Shown: positions 56,829 to 64,000 of the stretch, piece by piece
How positions within the stretch are numbered: the stretch's first letter is position 1
Layout: every line of letters begins with the position of its first letter
Notes under the pieces: model-generated
The model's input: the letters and a program-made list of their open reading frames with translations, nothing else
Databases searched by the model: none
What the model was told of the DNA's origin: nothing
Translations under genes and position numbers: made by a program
Source: Acanthaster planci
Taxonomy: Eukaryota; Echinodermata; Asteroidea; Valvatida; Acanthasteridae
Length of the DNA stretch: 64,000 bases
Assembly (NCBI RefSeq): GCF_001949145.1
Contig: NW_019091426.1
Location: 185,247-249,246, forward strand
Reading direction: 5' to 3'

Positions 56829-57578
56829 NNNNNNNNNNNNNNNNNNNNNNNNNNNNNNNNNNNNNNNNNNNNNNNNNNNNNNNNNNNNNNNNNNNNNNNN
56901 NNNNNNNNNNNNNNNNNNNNNNNNNNNNNNNNNNNNNNNNNNNNNNNNNNNNNNNNNNNNNNNNNNNNNNNNNNNNNNNNNNNNNNNNNNNNNNNNNNNN
57001 NNNNNNNNNNNNNNNNNNNNNNNNNNNNNNNNNNNNNNNNNNNNNNNNNNNNNNNNNNNNNNNNNNNNNNNNNNNNNNNNNNNNNNNNNNNNNNNNNNNN
57101 NNNNNNNNNNNNNNNNNNNNNNNNNNNNNNNNNNNNNNNNNNNNNNNNNNNNNNNNNNNNNNNNNNNNNNNNNNNNNNNNNNNNNNNNNNNNNNNNNNNN
57201 NNNNNNNNNNNNNNNNNNNNNNNNNNNNNNNNNNNNNNNNNNNNNNNNNNNNNNNNNNNNNNNNNNNNNNNNNNNNNNNNNNNNNNNNNNNNNNNNNNNN
57301 NNNNNNNNNNNNNNNNNNNNNNNNNNNNNNNNNNNNNNNNNNNNNNNNNNNNNNNNNNNNNNNNNNNNNNNNNNNNNNNNNNNNNNNNNNNNNNNNNNNN
57401 NNNNNNNNNNNNNNNNNNNNNNNNNNNNNNNNNNNNNNNNNNNNNNNNNNNNNNNNNNNNNNNNNNNNNNNNNNNNNNNNNNNNNNNNNNNNNNNNNNNN
57501 NNNNNNNNNNNNNNNNNNNNNNNNNNNNNNNNNNNNNNNNNNNNNNNNNNNNNNNNNNNNNNNNNNNNNNNNNNNNNN
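56829..57578. other. Assembly gap (750 N)
   Basis: Run of N. The left edge contains CAACTCGTAACC and CAACGAGTACC words, weakly like the minisatellite family, so a repeat may underlie the gap. Confidence 0.99.
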
Positions 57579-58029
57579 AAAGTGAAAAGAGTCCCCTCTA
57601 CATAATCATTAGCAAGTGTCATGATTTTAAAGACAAGATGTGTATAAATTAATTGTGATTTTTTCCTTTTTTTTAGATTAGAGCAATATAATCCTTTCTT
57701 TGTGACATCCTGGTAAATACATGTACCTCTCGGACAGTAAGGTGCTTATAACTTACACGTACTAGTACCAAGCAGGCATCCATGTCTTAAACTTAAGCAT
57801 TCATGTGATGTGCATGCAAGACTGGTGCCAATTCAGCAGGGGTGACCCTTCCCCTTCTGCCACCGGTGCAACTCAGTAATGACCTCTCTCAGATGCATCT
57901 CACCAGACTAGTCTACAGGAAACAAGTGAATAGTAACAGATAATTAATCGAGAGTAAACATAATCACTGAATTTCATTTTTTATTTTTTACATTAGCCTG
58001 TCCTTTTTCTGTGCATTGCATTTAGAACA

Positions 58030-58232
58030 TGGGTCATTCAATAAATATTTGGTGTCGCTGTTACACTTGACCTATGTAATTTGACACGGACATACTGTGT
58101 TTGACAGGTAATTTGCATTCATTCATCACTCTTGAAAATGACATGTAGAAAATGTGTTCTGAACGTACAAAATCACATGTCAGTGTAACAGGGACACAAA
58201 ACAGTTTGGACCCCAATTTATAGAACGACCCA
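58030..58232. mobile_element. MITE with TGGGTC...GACCCA termini, second copy
   Basis: Starts TGGGTCATTCAATAAAT and ends in GAACGACCCA, flanked by CA on both sides (or ACAT). The interior words GTTACAC and GTGTAAC face each other. Same terminal hexamers as the element at 8864 but a diverged interior. Confidence 0.65.
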
Positions 58233-61200
58233 CATGGAAAGTGCTTCAGGGAATTTACATGTGGGTGTTACAGCAGATGGTATTCATTTGCTGTTGTGAA
58301 ACCGGATCCTTTTCAGTGGTTCAGTGCTCAGTTGTTCTACATGTAATTGAACTCGAACTTATATTTGTAAATTGTGTTCGTCGAAAATGAAATGTCAGGG
58401 TGGAAATTGCAACACCACCCTGTTGTGTACACACGGGTAAACACTTGTAACTGTGGGGGAGGTAAACTGTTATTGCCAACTTCCCTGGAAATTAGTGTTA
58501 CCTGATGATGGAATGGTATGTACAAGCTGTCATAGCATACAGGTCGGGAAAGCATAATTTGTATGTACCATGCCATGAAAGGATATTTATGAACTGCATT
58601 CCATTCGTGTTTTGATATTCAGGGATCACTTTAGGAGGAGATAGAATGGAAGTTACATGTAAATGGAGGTTATAGAATTTTGCAGGCCAGCAATTACATG
58701 TACATGTACATAGTTACTCGTGTTACTTTTGGAGAGACTTTGGTGTGAGGTTTAGAGCATAGAAAACTTGCTTTATTAAGTCGCATTTGTGTTAGTAGGT
58801 TTGGGATCTCTTTTAAAAGACCTTTAGTTTTCAATATTTTCGTCCTTTTTACCCTTCCTCGTGTTGGCACTTGCATAAATGTTCATTCACTTGCCTCAAA
58901 ACATATCTTTCTCTGTTTTCACTGAAACATGTGATACATGTATTGAGCTTCCTCCAAAAATTGTTTTCGCTTTTTTTCAGACTAGTTACATGTATGTGAC
59001 ACACCGTTTCTAGAAAAATTATATATTCCTAGAAAATACAAGATTAAAGAAAACAGAATGATAACATTTGGTTACCCATGTTTCACACTGTCCTGTCTTG
59101 AGTTAACAGTCACATTAAGTTCCTACATTTGCATGTAAACATACAGTGTAGTCAGTTGTCTTTCAAATGCAAAATGTCTGTAAATCCTATTCATAGTTTT
59201 TTATTAGCTTAGATTTTTGAGATCTATACATTTATAGTCAGTCCAGTCAGTAAAACATAAGAAATCCATGTTCAGTGGCCTTAAACCTATATCTTCAGAA
59301 TTCCACTTTTTCTTTTAATCCCTTAGAGGATCCAGGAAATGAATTTTTCTGAGAATCACTTTTTGTGTACCTCTGTACTCTTCTTCCATGTATGAAAACT
59401 TTTTGACACCTTTTTTTGAGTTGCATGAACTGAACGGTACACTTTTCCAAACATTAAGAATTGACCAAGCATTTCTGGAAAAGTGAGGGAGCATTTGCTT
59501 TGATGTAAATCCAGGAAGACTTGGTTCAGGTTGCATGTTTTTATGTCCAAATTGTGAACCCCAAATTATCTATCTGGGAACATTTCTATGAAAAGGATTT
59601 TGGCTGGATTATTGCCATATACTAAGACAGCAATAAAATGCCAAAGGAAATAGAATCTGCCTTAGCAGTGGTTAAAAAAATCTAGAAATTGTCTGTGCAC
59701 AAATCAGTGCAACATTGAGATTCAGTGACTTGGATGACATAATAGTTTTGCTCATGAATATGCAAATTTGCATTAGCATAAAACCCAAAATGCATCAAAC
59801 TTGCAAAACAAAAATTTTAAATGAGGTTAATTGAAACCCAAAGATGCAATTTCAAGGGTTTTTAGTTACATTTATAAAAATATTTCTATTTCCTGGTTCC
59901 TTTAAAGACAGATACTTTTCCCAAATACATTACATAGGGTTCCAGAAAGTACATGTTCGTCTATCTGAAAGTAGTACTGATACCTACTTGTAAGGTACCA
60001 GGTAGCAAGATGAAATGTCACATTTGAAGTTCCATGCTCATGTCTATCAATCTGTGGAATTGCCCAAAGGATGGAGTTATCTAGACCAGAAAAGTGCTAA
60101 GTTACAAAGCAGGCAGGCAGAATAAATTTGGAGCTGTCAACTAAGGTCTGTTTGATTCTCTCACAACCATTTCGTGATGGTACAAATCATGAGCAGACAT
60201 GCTGCTTTGTTTGAACAGTTAAAGAATATGTACATGTACCTGGTATGGAACTGTGTCTGATATCAGAGCGTTATTTCACCCTCTATACGAATAATTTAAT
60301 TGCAAAAAAAAAGAAGAAAAAAATTGTTTTGTTTACTATTTGGTTTTGTTTTGTTTGTTTCTTTGTTTATTGTTTTTTTTCTCATGTGTGTTTAAGAAAT
60401 ACTGATAGTATACACATTAAATTAACAAAATGGTTGGCCTTGGAATTATGTATTTTATTTATCATTGAAATGGAGTTACATGTACATGTAAGTTGTTAGC
60501 TGGACATGGAAAAGTACATGTAATTGCTTATTGACAGTGTGTGCTGAAGACTGATTCGTTCACATACGTGTATGTGTAAAGTACTTTATATTTTACTAGG
60601 AAGTGACTTCGTGAGGGAAAGCCATACATGTAAGTTACAACCAAAAATACATGTTGCAGATAAATTATCTTGCTATTTACTTTCATTTTCGTGTGTCAAC
60701 TTGATCATGGAGGAAGGCAACAGAAGGAGTTTGAACTGTCCGTGCTATAACATCTGGGCAATTACCGCTCTCTGGCATGCCCGGTATGTCCGTAGCCAGA
60801 GCGCAGCACATGCTTGCTATGCACCACCTGTTCTGCAACCAGAAGCCCCCTTTGTACCCCATGATTATCACCGAAATTTTTCGTTGGCAATCTGCATCCC
60901 TAAAACGTTGTGTACTACAGTTTGGGAAGCTGGATATTCATGGTGCTTGATATGATCTGACAACATCAAAGTTAGTGCTTGCGCAGTTACTTTTATTAGG
61001 CTGTGTACCCAAAGTGTTCATGTGCAGTTCTTGCCCTTATCGAACGCTTTCTTCTGGACTTGTTTTGGGAATAAATAGCCAAGTTGTTTGTTAGATCTTG
61101 AGTTTTATTTGAATCATTTTTATTACGGAATTTACACAAAACAGTATTTTATGAGATCTCATGATCACTTCCTGTGATGAAACAGCGCATTTTTTTTTTT

Positions 61201-62635
61201 CGTGAACTTAACTGTCCTGTTGGTGTTCAACATGTTTTTGGCTAGTCTTAGCCAAACTCATACAAAGACTTTGAAAGCTGATGTTTTGGAGCAACAAAAT
61301 AAAATAAACATATACATGGATAATGGAAAAGGGCATCAAAATCCTTTAAAAAATATTCCAAAGGACAAAAGTAAATCAAATGTTAGATATTTGTTCTTTG
61401 TTTCCTGGTCACTGTGATAAGGTTGTAGTTAATTCCAAAGAAAACGCCACAACTATTGTTACAATATTACTGGCCACACTTGTCCAGCTAAGCTGCAGGC
61501 AGTAATCAGGCATTTTTGGAATGTTTACTGTTGTTCATCTGACCGGGCGGCGATGATCATCGAGCACTTTGAAGTGCCAGAGTTGTAACTCCTGTGTCCT
61601 TCCTTCATGGCTTGATCTGGCTGTTCTCAGGAAGTACATGTACATGTAACCATTGGGGATACTGGATATGGTGGAATTGTCAATGTGGGGATACTTTGTG
61701 AATATTTTATAGTTTTATGATCCAGTACATGTATATGGATTTTGTTTACAATAACGCCCGAGCTGATCTAAAGTTTAGAGTATTTATTTGTTTTTGGAGA
61801 GCAGTTAGTGGTGTTAGGGAACTTATTCAGTGAACAACCGAGTTTGCCTGACTTGCACTGAGTTGGCTTTAAGTTGCAGAAACTAACAAAAATGTTCACT
61901 CCAACTGAAGTGTGTAATCCATTGACAAAACCTGAGGGATCAGCTGGATGTTTTTCTGTGGAGGGTTTCTGGATCTCATCCCTTGTTCCTCCTCACCTTC
62001 ATCAGCCAAGGGGAGGTGCAAATGCAGAGCATGACAACCCCCCCTCCCCCCAAAAAAAGAGGGTCGTCCTTTAATCCGTCTTTGTTGGTGTGAGGTGAGA
62101 TTGGGCATGGATTGTCTGAGCCCATTGTGAAAGCTCCCTCACATGTGACTGAGAATAAATCTGGAGGGCCATTGTTCGCATTGTGGTCTTAGAGAGAGCT
62201 CTCAGCTTCTTAAGGCTGAAGACTTAATTCCTGAAAGGTTGCGGGTTAATGGAGCGAGATTTACAGTGAGCACATCACAGATCAGGCCAGCCTGTATGGG
62301 GATGTATAATGTGGCAGGTCTTTTGTCTGCGCCAACTATTTGCCACTGTAATGACAGACCCATGCTTTGTTGGCGAAGGGTGCTTCTGGGGTTTGGCTCT
62401 AATTCAGCCTCTTCAAGCAGTGTGAATAAAGCCTACCTTTATTTCTTCTCGTTATAGTTCTTGAGTACATGTACATCAACTGGACTTCTGTATTACTACC
62501 TACATGTACGATGCATCAGTGCCTTACAGGCATGGCGCCAAAGAGTGTCTTTTTAATTAGCGTTGTTTTTTCCTCACAGTAGATTTTGAACAACTAGACC
62601 TCAACCTTTACTGATGGTTTTCTTACATTTGGCAG
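58233..62635. other. Intergenic, no gene seen
   Basis: Frequent TACATGTACATGTA words (about 58696, 60232, 60478, 61635). The longest frame, 127 residues at 60572-60955, shows no domain or splice context. Confidence 0.5.
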
Positions 62636-62811
62636 TCATGTAGCTGTTCAGGAGAATTACTGGACTAGGTGAGTAATTTGTTATGGCTTTTTACTTTTCC
62701 TTTAATATTTTTTAGATTAATAGGCATGAATGGCGAGGTTTTGAGACAAGCGGTGTGCGTCCTGAAGACATCAGTGTTGGCTCAAAGGCTGTGCATTGAC
62801 CTGGGAAAAAT
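62636..62811 (+). other. Weak candidate pair of small exons
   Basis: 62636-62668 (33 bases, acceptor TTTGGCAG, donor GTGAGT) and 62716-62811 (96 bases, acceptor TTTTTTAG, donor GTAAGA) join in one open frame (HVAVQENYWTR then LIGMNGEVLRQAVCVLKTS...). The intron between them would be only 47 bases. I do not recognise the protein. Part of the first exon also occurs at 52069, which argues for a repeat instead. Confidence 0.25.
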
Positions 62812-64000
62812 GTAAGAAAAGAAAGTTCAATGGAGCATATCACTTACACGTGTACATGTATGTGTCATGGCAACAAAATCGAAAATGTGCCTAAGATTCA
62901 AAATTGGTGATTGGAATACTCATGCCAGATTTTGGTTTTCTTTTTAAGATTGTAGGCAAAAGGTTGAACAAATTTTGTCTTTTTTTCTGTTGTTTTTCTG
63001 CACTTGACATCTGAATGTTTTTCCCTTTATAAAATTTGTCATTTAGAACTGGATTGCTACATTTTTTGTAGAAACTATATATTACATTGCAGTCAGTGTC
63101 CATGATTTTTTTTCAACTGTCTTGGACTGGCAATCTACCAAATTAAAATATGGCACACATACATGTACATGTACCTCTAACAGTGCTCAGGGAGCAGTTC
63201 AAACTGTTGCTCATGCAAAAATAAGTGGAAACCTTCCGATGTATTCTGAATAAAGAGACAAGATACCTTTTTTACTGATTTTAAATCTGCAATAGATACC
63301 AGTGAAAAGAACATTGTGATTTCATAAAGCCCAGGGAGATGAGGCACACAGAACATCATGCCTTCACAGTACCATAGCTGATTCGTTGTTTTGTTTTGTT
63401 TTGTTTTGCTGGGGGGTTTGTTTTTTGGGTTGTTTTTTTTTTTTTTGGGTCACTGTTTTTTTTATTTTCAATGTTCTGTGCCATTATAAATTAATGACAC
63501 TGTAGTCTCGAGGAGCAGAAAATTTCCTTTTTTTCTTTCTTCTTTTTTTCTTTACAGTTGCATGTCAAATACCGGTACACACTGTACATATGGAAACGTA
63601 CGTGTGGGTTGAGACTGTACATGTGCATGTGCGTGTAGAAATGAGAGATTATTTAGCCTTTACATGTGTGTTCTTAAACTTAATGACATTTGCGGACCTT
63701 AGCATGGCCTGACCAGCGGTACCGTACTTGTGTTTCCTGGTACTTGCTAGCATCAGTTGAACTCTAGTGCAAAAACAGAACATGTGAGTGGGATCTTTCC
63801 CAGAACTATCGCAGTGTGATAAATGGTCTGTTCTGTGTAAGGGCAGGTTTGCATGTTTGAGTGGTATTACGAGAATGCTGTGGTTAGTATCTAGTGGGCG
63901 GAGCTTCAGAAGATCAGTCAGTGCTTGGGTGTTGACGTGTGACCCTAGAGAAGTAAGCAGTACGTGGATTTTTGAGGTTTGGTGACTCCTGTCCTTTTGT
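62812..64000. other. Intergenic, no gene seen
   Basis: Low-complexity T-rich stretches and ACATGTAC words. No supported frame. Confidence 0.5.
63387..63410. repeat. (GTTTT)n microsatellite and adjoining T-rich tract
   Basis: Four to five GTTTT units followed by G- and T-homopolymers to about 63470. Confidence 0.85.

Noticed and set aside
60572-60955. 127-residue open frame
   Set aside because: No recognisable domain, no splice support, mixed composition typical of chance.

Overview
This is a eukaryotic nuclear genomic window: split genes with GT-AG introns, AT-rich introns and spacers, many short inverted-repeat elements, and three assembly gaps (13938-14561, 31548-32470, 56829-57578). The protein matches are animal. 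Frequent ACATGTACATGT-type words, short MITE-like elements and GAGTTG-type minisatellites suggest a marine invertebrate deuterostome (cephalochordate, hemichordate or echinoderm). That placement is inference, not proof.

Five protein-coding genes can be supported. From left to right: (1) the 5' two thirds of RSPRY1, a RING/SPRY E3 ligase, minus strand, eight exons from 8331 down to the left edge; (2) a two-exon secreted polyamine-oxidase-like flavoprotein, minus strand, 17438-15053, in which the expected active-site lysine reads as asparagine; (3) a small four-exon membrane protein with several PPxY motifs, plus strand, 23073-24906; (4) PABPN1, the nuclear poly(A)-binding protein, plus strand, six exons, 32791-39425; (5) TRAPPC2L, a TRAPP vesicle-tethering subunit, minus strand, four exons, 50455-44295. 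PABPN1 and TRAPPC2L converge tail to tail, the same arrangement as PABPN1L/TRAPPC2L on human 16q24.3, so this looks like an old linked pair.

The space between PABPN1 and TRAPPC2L holds a decayed Tigger/pogo transposase. The long first intron of TRAPPC2L holds a non-LTR retrotransposon 3' fragment with an internal inverted duplication and a 3' hairpin. Introns and spacers elsewhere carry many non-autonomous DNA elements, several with clear terminal inverted repeats and target-site duplications: hAT-like at 31246, a 6-bp-TSD element at 6756, TTAA-type at 4631, 37791 and 55808, and a TGGGTC...GACCCA family at 8864 and 58030. An element bounded by head-to-head minisatellites lies at 18774-20141. 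The right 13 kb (about 50.6-64 kb) has no recognisable gene. I list only weak candidate exons there (54054-54136; 62636-62811).

The genes do not form one pathway. They serve ubiquitin ligation, polyamine oxidation, WW-domain/NEDD4-type membrane signalling, mRNA polyadenylation and vesicle tethering. I found no bacterial or viral system, CRISPR array, rRNA or tRNA.
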